64,000 nucleotides of DNA. Origin: Amyelois transitella. Lineage: Eukaryota > Arthropoda > Insecta > Lepidoptera > Pyralidae. Where the stretch lies: contig NC_083522.1 in assembly GCF_032362555.1 (NCBI RefSeq), positions 350,001-414,000 of the forward strand, given 5' to 3'. Position 1 is the first letter of the stretch. Every line of letters starts with the position of its first letter. A program made the translations under genes and the position numbers. Below, one piece after another: positions 22,501 through 34,000 of this stretch. The notes beneath the pieces were generated by a model. It was not told where the DNA came from, did not search any database, and saw only the letters and a list, made by a program, of their open reading frames with translations.

Positions 22501-23741
22501 AGCAGAAGATTTTAACAGTTAAGTTGTTTCAGAGGTTGCAACCTAAGAAACACCAAGAAGACAATACACAAAAATTTACAGTAAGAGTGTATGTTCAATG
22601 TTAGAAGGAGTACCTTAGGTTTCTCTTCAGAGGGGTGAGGATGTTATATACATACATAAAATCACGCCTCTTTCCCGAAGGGGTAGGCAGAGACTACCTC
22701 TTTCCACTTGCCATGATCTCTGCATATTTCCTTCGCTTCATCCACATTCATAAATCTCTTCATGCAAGCTTGGCAGTTTCGGGTACTTTTGACCTGACCC
22801 TTTACCAGGACGTCCTTAATTTGAGGTGAGGATGTTACTGGGTCTAACACCAGGAAGATTATCATGAAAGTGCCTGACCAATAAATTGAGAAAAAATCAA
22901 TACCTGAGTGATATCGTCGGTATGTGACTCCCAATACCCTCCGAGAGGCTTTGTGTTCCTCGTGTCCCAGAAGACGAGGTATGCGTCATCTTCCACGACC
23001 TGACTGCCAGCGCACAGCAACCGGCCATTGCACGACACGTCCATGCATTCAAAAGGCCGGGTGATGCCGGATTCTTCATCTGGAATTAATTTATGGAAAT
23101 ACTTATTAATTAATTGACTTCTCCCGTTGTTGATTAAGGTTCAAAGATACTCATGACTATGCGTATTTTGGTTTTGGTGTAGTTGGTTTTGCTTCTTGCA
23201 CCCACAACATGGAAGCCGCGAGAACATTAAAACACTATCACTATCCCATTTTATGTCACAATAAAAAGCGAAACAGCGATTGTATTTCGCGCGATAAAAA
23301 CGGCTTCACTCCTGCCATGTTGGCATGCTGGCTGAACATTAAACTAAGTTTTAAAAGTAGGACAAGCCTAAAACCAGGTTCCTGTTCAGATGGTAAGTCT
23401 TAACTTACCCAACATATTGGATTAGGCATTTTTCTTCCATCTCACCTGATAGTAGGTAAATTCAAATTCAAAATTTTTATTCACTATTATAGGATACTAT
23501 TATATCGCTTAATAATTGTCGTATGGTTTAACAACTTGGTTGACGTCAAATAAATTACTTAAAAACTAAGTTTACTGCCGCTTCCAAGGCGTCAGTGCAG
23601 AAGAAGCGGTAAAAAACTGCACTGCAGCATTTTCTTCAACAACGTCAACTTCACAATATTAAATTATACTTAGAATAGAATGTGGACGGGAGAATACATT
23701 GTTCAGATTTATATATTTATGAGATTTAATATTGAAAAAAG

Positions 23742-23776
<35 letters not shown>

Positions 23777-24643
23777 ATGGATTGCCAATTTTAAAAAGAT
23801 TTATGTACAGAGTGTACTGAAATTTTGATTTAAGTTCAAATTAAACTACAATTAATTACGAGGTTCCTGTGCCAAGCTCGAGCCAGATGACTATGAAGAA
23901 GTAACTATGAAGACTAAGATGTTACATGCCATTCACTCTAACTAACCATAACTATGATCCTTACCGTTATACTCTTGAACACAGCTTCCACTCTGCCGAG
24001 TGTCCCACAGCTTAACCAGTCCATCTTCTCCAGCTGAGAACAGCAGGTGATCCTCCTTAGGGCTGTACACTAATTCTTTCAGGGCTTTCTTGTGCCCGCT
24101 CAGTCGACATGTCTTTGATAAGGATCCGTTGTGGAACTCATATATTTCTATGCTATTGTCTTGTAAACTAACTGCTAATTTTGATGATCTGGAATTTAGC
24201 AATGAAATGTGATTTTTAGATGAAGTTTGCACATAAAACAACACTTTCTTTTTAATATAATAATGAATACAGTCGTCTATGCCAATTTTCTATAAAAAAG
24301 CCTAGCTTAACTAGTGTATTACTTTAAAAATATCTCATAGATACTATCTCAATTGCAAGAATTGTAATATTATTATATAAATATGTACGAACTAATATTT
24401 TTAGGTTATAATTAATAGTTCATGTTAATAAGAGTTTTTATGCAAATGTTGTACCTAGTGTAGATATAGAAAATGTAGTAGTTAGTTTACTTACTTTGTG
24501 CCTGCTAACTTATTAATATAGGATTTCTTGAGGGACACAGTAGTTTCAGCGATCAATTCATATTTTTTGCTAAAAAGTTGTTCTAAAGTTTCTGAGTCAA
24601 CTGTATCTTTGTCGAAATCTTCACTGTCTATTATATCTGCCAT
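19528..24643 (-). CDS. WDR89: WDR89, WD-repeat protein (seven exons)
   Basis: WD40 beta-propeller protein of the WDR89 family; its cellular role is not firmly established. Minus-strand exons: 24495-24643, 23965-24188, 22904-23079, 21428-21691, 21013-21104, 19993-20095 and 19528-19659. All have GT/AG boundaries in phase, giving 379 aa (human 387). WD signatures are visible: FSAGEDGLVKLWDTRQSGSC, YLVFWDTRNTKPLGGYWESH, LATGSLDGLLNIFNI, NDLQLWDSATGDLVRSYG and, in the last exon, ELMVTAGESGALGVWRA. The final exon is extremely GC-rich and ends in an Ala/Pro/Arg tail (LGRLRARRQRPY). Several introns carry SINE-A copies. A 21-bp perfect hairpin lies 17 nt upstream of the ATG. It is in tandem with TSNAXIP1, 364 bp upstream. 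Confidence 0.9.
19761..19922 (-). mobile_element. SINE-A, 5'-truncated copy
   Basis: Reverse match to the 3' 160 bp of the family (TATCCCTTGCGGGGTGGACA, GGCCACGTTCAGCTAG). It lies in the last WDR89 intron. Confidence 0.8.
20311..20542 (+). mobile_element. SINE-A copy
   Basis: Forward copy lacking the first ~30 bp; contains TTAGGCGATGGGCTAGCAAC and GAAGACTGTTGGCTCTGTCT. It lies in WDR89 intron 5. Confidence 0.8.
20627..20889 (+). mobile_element. SINE-A, full-length with target duplication
   Basis: Runs from the head GTGCCGTGTGGTTCCCGGCA to the (TATG)n tail. It is flanked by a perfect 12-bp direct repeat, ATTTCTGTTTAT, at 20615-20626 and 20890-20901. The intact duplication points to a recent insertion. 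Confidence 0.95.
21123..21378 (-). mobile_element. SINE-A, full-length copy
   Basis: Reverse copy with TACATACATACATATGGTCA tail and CGGTGCCGGGAACCACATGG head, in WDR89 intron 4. Confidence 0.9.
21711..21966 (-). mobile_element. SINE-A, full-length copy
   Basis: Reverse copy directly after the WDR89 exon at 21428-21691; it starts 20 bp from the acceptor side of that exon. All family blocks are present. Confidence 0.9.
22185..22352 (+). repeat. Interspersed repeat B, copy 2
   Basis: AAATGCTGCAGTGTAGTTTG, CGCTTTGGAAGCTGTAGTAG, ATGTGACGTCAATAAGTGAT and an AATAAAT-rich end. This is the best preserved copy of the family here. It lies in WDR89 intron 3. Confidence 0.65.
22647..22824 (-). mobile_element. 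5'-truncated RTE LINE with target duplication
   Basis: Minus-strand reading gives the end of the RTE polymerase (DVLVKGQVKSTRNCQACMKR, then KWKEVVSAYPFGKEA), followed by the TATG-type tail. It is flanked by a perfect 13-bp duplication, GGTGAGGATGTTA, at 22634-22646 and 22825-22837. It is about 95% identical by eye to the 3' end of the LINE at 34733-38127. Confidence 0.92.
23461..23662 (-). repeat. Interspersed repeat B, copy 3
   Basis: Reverse copy with an AAATTCAAATTCAAAATTTTT tail at its left end, then TTGGTTGACGTCAAATAAAT and CTGCACTGCAGCATTTTCTT. The TTTGAAT tail fits a non-LTR retroelement 3' end. Confidence 0.65.
23744..23772. repeat. (TA)n microsatellite
   Basis: About 29 bp of uninterrupted TA dinucleotides in WDR89 intron 2. 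Confidence 0.95.
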
Positions 24644-24660
24644 ATTATCTAGATATTCAC

Positions 24661-24707
24661 ACTTAAAAGCATTTATAAATAATGAATATTTATAAATGCT
24701 TTTAAGT
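24661..24707 (-). promoter_or_regulatory. Perfect 21-bp hairpin just upstream of the WDR89 ATG
   Basis: CTTAAAAGCATTTATAAATA at 24662-24681 is followed by a 5-nt loop and its exact reverse complement at 24687-24706; one more A-T pair closes outside. It ends 17 nt before the WDR89 start codon, so it is either 5' untranslated RNA or core promoter. Confidence 0.8.
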
Positions 24708-24902
24708 TTAGTTAATATAGGTAGAAGAAATCTCGATAGAGAACAATAACAAATTCACATGTAATTTTCTGTCAAAATGACATTGTTTACAACATAGTGC
24801 TGTCCAATCGATTGTTTACTTCTGCGTTTGAATCGGTCTATCGGAGATCCGATTATTTGTCCAACCAAGGATTAGTGAAATATCATGTTTATTTAAATAA
24901 AG

Positions 24903-24908
24903 TTTATT
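24903..24908 (-). terminator. Polyadenylation signal of TSNAXIP1
   Basis: AATAAA on the minus strand about 100 nt after the TSNAXIP1 stop, in the 364-bp gap before WDR89. Confidence 0.5.
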
Positions 24909-25007
24909 GTGCTATGTATCATTGATACAATAATTTGAAGTGAATTGTAAATATTATTTGTCCATTTACAATGCTATCCATACTTTTTAACAGTGATGCG
25001 TTTAATT

Positions 25008-28000
25008 TTATTTGTAAACCTTGCGGTGAGTGCGGTATCTAGGCCCGGCTCGCTCGATGTCTCCGGCCGCGAGGCGTGCAGCCAGAGCTCGCAGTGGCAG
25101 CGGGGATACGCTGTCTAGGGCTCCGCTGGGGCAGGAGAATGACCAACGTATGTACCGTTCCATGCGGATGTGGTCTGAAATCAGTAGCATCAATTAATTG
25201 TTCATATTTACTCTGAATTATGGTAGTGATCGTATAGCGGGGTGCTTAAATACTTTGATACATCTTTTTTTTTAAATGGGCCCTCCTGTAGGCTGTACAT
25301 GATATTGTTCGGCTTTGACAAAGGCACATCAACTCCAAATACCCTGATCATGGAATCTGGAAGTTAGCAGAACTTTTTTGAAGTCAATTGAAGTCTTACC
25401 GATGGCAGGGTCTACGATCGCGAACGCCCTCTTGAGGCTCTCCACGGAGACAGCATGCGAGGCTGCGTGCTTGCCCCCCAGCTCCCCCACCACCTCGCGG
25501 ATGTACTTGTCCTGTGCGAGCTGTCTTTGTCGGTACAGTTCCCGGGCGAAGTCTACACGGTCGAAACCTTCCTCATTCTGAAAAAAGAACATTTTTTAGA
25601 ATGGACTCCAAATTTTGTTTTACTATTCAACTCGTATAAATGTTAGAGCTATTTAAATTTCATTCAATCATAATAATGTATCCCCTCGTTCACATATCTA
25701 TTCTAAGTTTAGATAATTGTGAAGTTAAGATTATTGAACAAAATGCTGCAGTGCAGTTTGTTACCGCTTCGTCTGCACTAACGCCATGGCAGCGGCAGTA
25801 ACTTAGTTTACAGTACATAATTTAATTGACATCAACCAATGTTGTGAAACCAAAAGATATGACAATTATTAAGTGATGTTACTTAATTGAATTGAAAGAA
25901 CTTACTTCGGGGCTAAATCAATAAGTGTAATTTGTCAAAAACAAAAAATTCCCTGATGCGATTCCAAGTACAGGTTTCAAGCAAAATATTTATATATAAA
26001 AGTAGGTAGGTAGGTACCTCATGAAACAACTTGTCCAAGTTGACGTCATTGCTAGTCATCTTCAACTTCAGCTGCTTCCTCACGACGTCCAACAGGTTCT
26101 TAATGTCCACCTCGCTCTTCAGAGGAAACACCGTCTTCGCGTGCTTCTCAAACTCTTCAGTTGTGATTGTCTGTGTGGAAAGAATTGATAACCCTTTACT
26201 ACAAACTCAATTTCGCTCTCATAAATACATATAATCACGTCTATATCCCTTGCGGGGAAGACAGAGGCAACAGTCTCGAAAATAGTGATAGGCCACGTTC
26301 AGATGTTTGGCTTACTGATAGAATTAGGATTAATATAAAGTGACAGGTTGCTAGCCTAAAAGAAAAATCCCAAGTTTATAAGCCCATCCCTTAGTCATCC
26401 GTAGAACTAATCATTATTATATGTATGAGTATAAAAAACAACGTGTTGATAACCGGGGTTCGCTATAATTAGGTAGATTTATTAGCCTTTCCCTTGATTG
26501 ATTTTACGACATTCATGGGAAAGTGATGGAGTCGTCCTATTCTACAGTGCTAGAAACCACAAGGTACAAATATGATAAAAATACCTACTTGAAAAGAAGA
26601 ATTGATTTAATTCTACAGATCTGTGGAAGACAATAACTCACCTCCCCATCCTTGCTATGCTTGTACAGAACCTCCTTCAGCCGTGACCACTGTGTACGGT
26701 GTCCCCAGTAGATGTCCTCACTCAGGTGGCCATGAAGGACTCCCCAGAACAGCTTCACTTGCGGCTCGTCAAGCATTTGCTCGGCGCCCGCGCATAAGTT
26801 GTACGCCCATTCCGCTCGCACACTTGGCTGTTGATATCTGTACATTAAAACGTTTACCAAGGGATCAGAATACCATAAATATCAGTTTGGAATGATAGAT
26901 GACTGTGGGTGATGCAAAATACATATGCTTTTTTGGAAATATGTAGTTTCTGCCTGCTTCTCTGGGAAACAGGTGTGACATATGTATGTACGTTATGATA
27001 TAGGAAGTCTTGGGAACTGTAGCGGGAGCGATGATTCGGCTCGACCGCCACCAAAGGTAAGATCTTCCGCCAGGCTGGTGTGACGCCTGGGGAACCGCGG
27101 CTCCGACGATCCGATCCGTGGTTGTCATCTGATGTCTTGCACGACGTCGGGAATCAGCATCGAGGCGGGCGCCTCCTGGCTGAGAGATCAGGCGCTGTCC
27201 GTTAAAACGAACAGGTCCTTGAGACGTGTACTTACACAAAAGATGCTTAGGTTTGTTTTCATCTCGCGAGTCGACTCAGCGGGCTGTAGGGCCGGCGAGC
27301 GTTCTCAGCGATGTAGAGAAAACAAACCTAGTTGTCTGAGTCAGATGGGGTCTCTACGAGGTCTCTAGCGTACTGCTTGGCGTCGGGCGGTCTGGCGTGG
27401 AGGGGTGCCAACTCCTGCACGTATGGCATAGTCGACTCTCCCGTTCGCTGGAACTGCCTAGTAGCTAGATGCCTAATAAAGGCGTCCAGGCTCTCCATCC
27501 GCAATCCCTTGTGAATCACGGTGTTTCGCACATAGCGCGGGGCGTCAGTAACTATTCTAAGTGAAATCGCCTGTTGTGACTGCAGTTGGTCTTTACGCGT
27601 CTTGTTAAGGAGCGCGTACCAAGCTGGGGCGGCGTAAGTTAAGCGGGGGCGTATGTAGGTTTTATACACACCGAGTTTCACGTTCAAGGGGAGTGCGGAC
27701 TTAAGCACAGGATGCAATAGAGCTCGCGCAGCGCGTGTAGAGTTCACAACATGCTTGACGTGTACCTGCATCGTCAAATACCGGTCGATATGAACCCCCA
27801 AGTACTTGACGTTGGGGGCCCACTCGATTACCTGTCCTTGAAGATGCAGGGGGGGCGGGGGCGGGCGCGGGTGACACAAATCGCCTGCGTCTTCGCTACG
27901 TTGACGGCTAGCCTCCAACGGGATAGCCACTTTGGTATCGCGTCTAAAGTCCTTTGAACGGCTCTCACGGCGTAATTCACGTTGACATACGACGCATAAT

Positions 28001-31000
28001 ACGCCGCGTCATCCGCGTAGAGCGCCAAGTGAGTGCCTCGTTCGACGGGGATGTCATCCGTGTACCAAGAGTAGCAAATAGGAGAGAGACAGCTCCCTTG
28101 CGGGACGCCTGCCTCTACCTTACGTTCGCTTGATGTAGCGCCCTCGACTGCGACTCGGAATCGTCTATCTGAGAGGAAGCTGGCCACGGTCTTGACGACT
28201 CGACGAGGAGTCGTAGAGGTGGAGAGCTTGTAGACTAGACCTGGATGCCAAACGCGGTCAAACGCTCCTTCCATGTCAAGGAACACTCCTACGGTTTTCT
28301 CCCCTTTGTTGAAAGCAGCCGTCATGTGATGGAGCACCCTTGTGAGCTGGAGCGTGGTAGAGTGGCCGGCTCGAAAGCCGAACTGCTCGTCTCTAGGAGT
28401 CAGATGAGTTGTGAGATGTTGCAATAGCAACCTCTCGAACAACTTAGAGATGGTAGCCAACAGCGTTATGGGGCGGTAGCTTCCTGGAAGCAGAATGTTC
28501 TTGTTTGGTTTGGGAAGCATGATGACCTTACCGATCTTCCAGTTGGAAGGAAAATGGCCGGTACGTAGGATTCCATTGAATAGCCGCGTCAGTACCGCGA
28601 TCGCTCGCGGTGGTAAGTGACGTAGCGCTTCGTTGGGGATGCCGTCGATACCGGGGGCTTTGCGTAGCTTCAGTTTGAGAATCATTCTCGAGACTTGGCC
28701 GGGGGAAAAGACTATGGGGTCTTCGTCCGGGGTAATGGGACGCTCGAAGTATTCGTCCAGGAGCTTCTGAACCGTTTCAGCGTGTTCAGTGTCGGCTGAG
28801 GGATTCGGTCGAAAACGCTGTTCGAGATTATCTGCGAAAATTTCGGCTCTATCATCGGCGCGATAGCGGGGAGTGCCATCGGCGGCCAAGAGGGGGCGGA
28901 TGGGTAGAGACTTGCCGGCGAGTTGCCTACAGAGTCTATGGATGGACGTCCAATCATCACTGGCCTGCTCTATCACGCGAAACCAACTGTCGCTGGACTC
29001 TGTTTCCAGGGCCCTAGCGATTCGCTCCGATAGAGAATTGACCTGTGTCTTGAGGGACGGGCATCGGGTTTGCTGCCATCGTTTACGCAGGACTCTCTTT
29101 TTGGCTATCATCTCTCTGATGTAGGACGGGAGGGGACGGCTCACGCGGGTACTCACTCTATCTGTCGTAGCGAGACGCAAGGCTTCCTGCAACACCTCAC
29201 ACGCGTGGGCGGCGAGTTGCTCTACATCTGCGATGTCGCTGACCGGTCTGGATTCAAGATGTTGCTCTACATGCGCGCTGAACGAGTCCCAACAGATACG
29301 AAATCTGGGGGGAGGGGTAGGCCTTACGGTATGGGCTGCATCCACTGTGACGAGGACAGGATGGTGGTCAGACTCCATGTTGTCCTCCAGCACATCTGTA
29401 GTGATTACGGTGGCAGCTGGGAAGCCTCTCAGGAGCGTCAGGTCGATTACGTCTGGCAAGAATGCGGCTTGGTTGGGATAGTGGAAATAATTTTACGAGT
29501 ACCCACCTCCTGGCAAGGCCACCTTCCGAGACCTAAGCCTCAAGGAAGGCAGCCCTGGAAGCAGAGGCTCTCCCGGTGGCACTAAAAGGGTGAGGCACTT
29601 ACCGCGGAATACCGACGAAAATACCCCTGGGATCCGAAACGGGGCACCCGGTAATCAGTGCCCGGTGCGACCTCCGCTGCACGGGAGGGGCCGGGCAAAA
29701 GACACCGTGTCCCGGGTCCGGGGGGTAAGTGTCGCAGAGACAGGAACAAAAGTACTCCCCGCCGAGTTCCGCACTCACGCGATCCACTTCACACACGAGA
29801 AGGGCTACGCAGAACTCACCGAAACTCGCACCTGTCGCACTGAGACGTCCGGAGCGATCGACCGCGGAGCCGATCCGCTCCGACGATGTTGTGTCGGAGG
29901 TTGTATATATAGCTCCAATCCGTGAAATCTTTGAAATCGCGTCTTAGATTCTTCGCTGCTATTGGTTGAGCGCGTCAATTTCTTCACGATGATTGACAGT
30001 TGTTGTAAGATTGGATGTTGTGACGAGTGGCGTAGAGATGTCGCCACAGGAACTATCGAGTTCATAATTCCCAAGAAGTTTATGAATTGGTGGAGAACGA
30101 AAGTCAAACATATAGGTAGGCTCCAATAATTGCTACATCTACCATCTAGTGCCATCAAATCTGTCATTGAAGTTGTGGTGTTCCGTTCCCACGTCGATTT
30201 GATTAGTCAGTCAGTTTTTAGTGTCCAATTTCTTAATCGGCTGCGGCGTCGACGCGGCGACAGCCCAAAATAGTCCTCTCTCTCTACCGCGTAAGGTTAA
30301 GCGTAAGGATTAGAACTTGTGAACAAATAAATTGCAGTTATTAATGGAAAGTGATTTATTCCTCATCCCCAAGTTTAGTCTTCATTTCCAAGTTACCACC
30401 CTACACATATAAAGAGGATGCATACTGCAGGGCTCATGGTGCTGCAGCTTGCCGAGCCAGATCTCGTTGACAAGACAATAACACACCTCCCTATCCTTGC
30501 TATGCTTGTACAGAACCTCCTTCAGCCGTAACAACTGTGTACGATGTCCTCAATAGATGTCCTCACTCAGGTTCCCATGAAGGACTCCCCAGAACAGATA
30601 TGCTGACAGACAGACACCAACCTGTCCTCGAAGTACTTGGTGACGTAATCCTGCATGGATAGCTCATGGTGCTGCAGCTTCCCGAGCCATATATCGTTGA
30701 TGATGACGCTGACTTCACGCCGGGAAAGACGCAAGTTGCGCACCTTACCCTCGTACCGAAGGTACGGCGGGATCATTGGATCCATGCCCTGGACACAGAT
30801 TTAAGCATGTTTATATATCAGGTTACTTAAATTTTAATATTAAGGTTATCGTAGAGTTAAGAACTGCAATAGAACTCGTGCGTGCTGCTAAGAGTGTTTT
30901 TACTAAGAGATCAACCTAGGGCTGCTGGATAGGACATAGAAGACATCAAGAGAACCCTAAACCGAAGAGCTTGTATAAAAAAGATCGGTGAATATGGATT

Positions 31001-34000
31001 AAATGTAATAAGTATGCAGCGATCATGGCAAATGGAATGATTTGAGTCCCTGCCTCTTTTGCATGTGCAAGTGTAGGAATATTATATACGGCTTACGTAC
31101 GAGCCCATCAAAATGCTCAAGTTGCTCACTCTCCGCCGCAGGTCCCAGTTCCTTCAGCAGCACCCTGAGGATATCCCTTGAAGACAATCCTCTGGCTAAC
31201 TGTCGCCATCTGCAGTAAGTAGTAATAATTGTAATGACGTTTGGACCAAAAATGCATAACTCCTCCAAAGATTTCAATTTCAGACGGTTTCCAGTATTGA
31301 AGCAGATTTGTCACCTGTCTCGCCCTCCACCGATAAAATCAGCACAGAGCTCCCACTGCGGCCGCGGAGTTCCCGCTCGTTCCAACTCACTGCATCGCTC
31401 ACGGCATTCAATCAGTTCCTCTTCCAAGTTTTTCTTTAGCGCTACAAATTTATCAAATACTGTTGAAATAAAAGCACGCTGTGCAAGTCCAGGTGGAAAT
31501 AGCACAGCGTTTAACTAGAGTATCTACCTTCCTAATGGAGTGACAAAGCTGTAAATCCTTAAGAGATAGAGCACTTCAATCCTAGTAACTGCGTGCTTAG
31601 TTTAACACACGTTACTTTTAAAAAAATCACATTAAGTACAACAATATTTTAGAAATATTTTACAATGGCGCCCAACGTGTAGCCAGCGTTTAAATTTAGA
31701 TTTAGCCTATATGTAGATTTAGATATTTAAACCCTTTGTAGTTTTAAGTTTGCCGAACTGTATATAGCTACAGTTGTCCCACTTACTTGACATTCGTTTG
31801 AGCTGGTCCTGCAGCGCTGTAATCTCAGCCTGCAGCCGCTGTAGCTGCTTCAGATTGTCATCATTTCTGGCGCTCAAGATGTCGTACTCGCGCTGGGGGA
31901 CTGTGTCCGCGTACTCTTCTGTCATTTTCTTTAGCTCACTGTGCGTTGTTGAGAGCTGTTCTCTACATTGTAAAAGCAATATAGCACCAAACTTTTTCCC
32001 GCGACTTCGACTTGCCTATCATAGACGTTTATCTAGGATCCCATGGGAACCACTTTTCCAGGACAAAGTACATATTACCTACACTATACTCGTAAGAACA
32101 ATTGAAGTTTGGGAAATTCCTTGATAATCTATCGTGCTGTCGAACACTTCTCGATTTTTATAAATCACTAGTGTCCGACCGAAGCTTCGGCTTCGGCTTC
32201 GGCTTCGGCCACCTTCGGCCAAAAAATCCACCTTCGGCGAAACATTCGGCTTCGGCCCAAAATCCGGCCGAAGCCGAAGGTTTCACCGAAGGTCCGAGCG
32301 ACCGTCGAAATTGAACGAACTGTTACGAAAGTCATGAGGCGGCGGGGAGTCACTGTCAAAATATCACATTGCTGATTGCATGCATCAAAACAAGTCCGTA
32401 CGTGTATTTAAACGAGTGTTTTTGTAAGAAATCAAATCATTATTTTTACCAGTAGGTAAATCACAAACTTTTATCTATACATATAATAAAACAGTAAAAA
32501 TATTTTGTCTGTACATTTAGTATTTTCGACTGAAATGGATAGAGGGACACTTAGAATGAATAATAGAAAGCAAAAATATATTTTTTTAATTTCTTGTCTG
32601 TCTGTCTGTATGTATGATCACGATTATCTCCGAAAGTACTAAACCGATTTACTTCAAACTTTCACCAATTGCTTTGTTTTAACTCAGAATAACATTTAAA
32701 GTTTGTTTCATCAAAATCGGTTCACAAAAAAAAAGTTATCGACATTTGAATGAACTCAAGGCATCAGTATGCCTGCAAATAAGTTACGAAATTAAAAATT
32801 CAAAGTCATTTATCATTATACGACGGCATTATACCTATAACATATAAATATAAGTGAAAGGCGACTAAGGGATGGGCTTTCAAACTTGGGATTCTTTTTT
32901 AGGCGATGGGCGAGCAACCTATCACTTTTTGAATCTCAACTCAATTCTATCATTAAGTCAAATAGCTGAACGTGGCCATTCAGACTTTTCAAGTCTGTTG
33001 GCTCTGTCTACCCCGCAAGGGATAAAGACGTGACCATATGTATGTAGTCTACTTTAATTTCGACACCAACGCAACTGCTTCGATGGTCCAGTGGTTAGCC
33101 CGTGAGACTGTGAAGTTGGCGGTCCAAGTTCGAATCCCAACAATTACAAGATATTTTTTATTATTAAAAATATTTTTTTTTTTTTGTATTGTTTGAGTAT
33201 TTTATGTAAAAAAACTGAAAATCAAAATACTACATATAATAAAACGGTAAAAATATTTTTTCTGTACATTTAATATTTTGACTGAAACGGATAGAGAATT
33301 TTTTTTTTACATTTTTTGTCTGTCTGTATCTGACTGTATGATTAAAATTCAACTCGAAATTTACGCGGACGAATAACAGCTAGTTTATCTCTAAACCAAC
33401 CACCTCTATGATATATCATCAACTTCTATATGAGACAGTCAATATATAAACCTTCAATATTGAGGTTTTGAAATGATTTTAATATTAATTGTAGCTTGTA
33501 GACAATATTGAACAAAATTAATTACTGAGTGCTGAGAGAATATAAACCTTCGGCTTCGGCTTCGGCTTCGGCCGAAGGTTGTGGCGATAGCCGATTAATC
33601 GGCTTCGGCTTCGGCTTCGGCCAAAAATAGACCTTCGGTCGGACACTATAAATCACAGAAGAAAGAAAACCTTTTACCTTTACATACATAAACTTTTCTG
33701 GAGAGAATCCCGGAGTATGCCTTATGACTACGATAATGGATCGGGTAAGACTTTATAGGTAAAAAGTTTAATACCTGCATCGATCAAGCGCGATCCTCAA
33801 CACGACAGGGTCCCCATAAGCCTCATCCACGGGGTACGAACTTCCATCCAGTTCCTTCAGCTTCATCTGGAGCCCAAGGTTCTCGAAGTAGAGGGTGTAT
33901 CGCGCGTCACGTTCCCGCATCAAAGTCAGGTAGTCAGAGAATTTCTCGTCATTGAGCTACACATCAAGGCAATTATAACTTTGTTATGTCGCTCCCGTTA

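Larger units (their letters stand above)
32474..33383 (+). mobile_element. Helitron-like DNA inside the hAT element
   Basis: Begins A|TCTATACATATAATAAAAC and ends GAATAACAGCTAG|T. The 5' motif (CATATAATAAAAC, then TCTGTACATTTA) recurs at 33231, so this may be two elements, about 32474-32830 and 33230-33383, sharing an end. No Rep/helicase coding. Confidence 0.5.
32169..33648. mobile_element. Non-autonomous hAT-type element with nested insertions
   Basis: Terminal inverted repeats TAGTGTCCGACCGAAG (16 bp, perfect) are flanked by a perfect 8-bp target duplication TAAATCAC at 32161-32168 and 33649-33656. Eight base pairs is the hAT hallmark. Inside both ends lie arrays of GGCTTC/GAAGCC hexamers, the likely subterminal transposase sites. 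There is no transposase frame. The interior is filled by Helitron-like, SINE-A and tRNA-like DNA. It lies in TSNAXIP1 intron 4. Confidence 0.88.

Noticed and set aside
28873-29585. Plus-strand open frames of 83-171 aa
   Set aside because: Shadows of the Jockey LINE coding strand.
30424-30598. Alternative mutually exclusive exons of TSNAXIP1
   Set aside because: Both copies are truncated and the exon-9 copy has an in-frame stop, so duplication debris is the better reading.
33072-33145. tRNA gene
   Set aside because: A and B boxes are present but the acceptor stem does not pair and it abuts a SINE tail.
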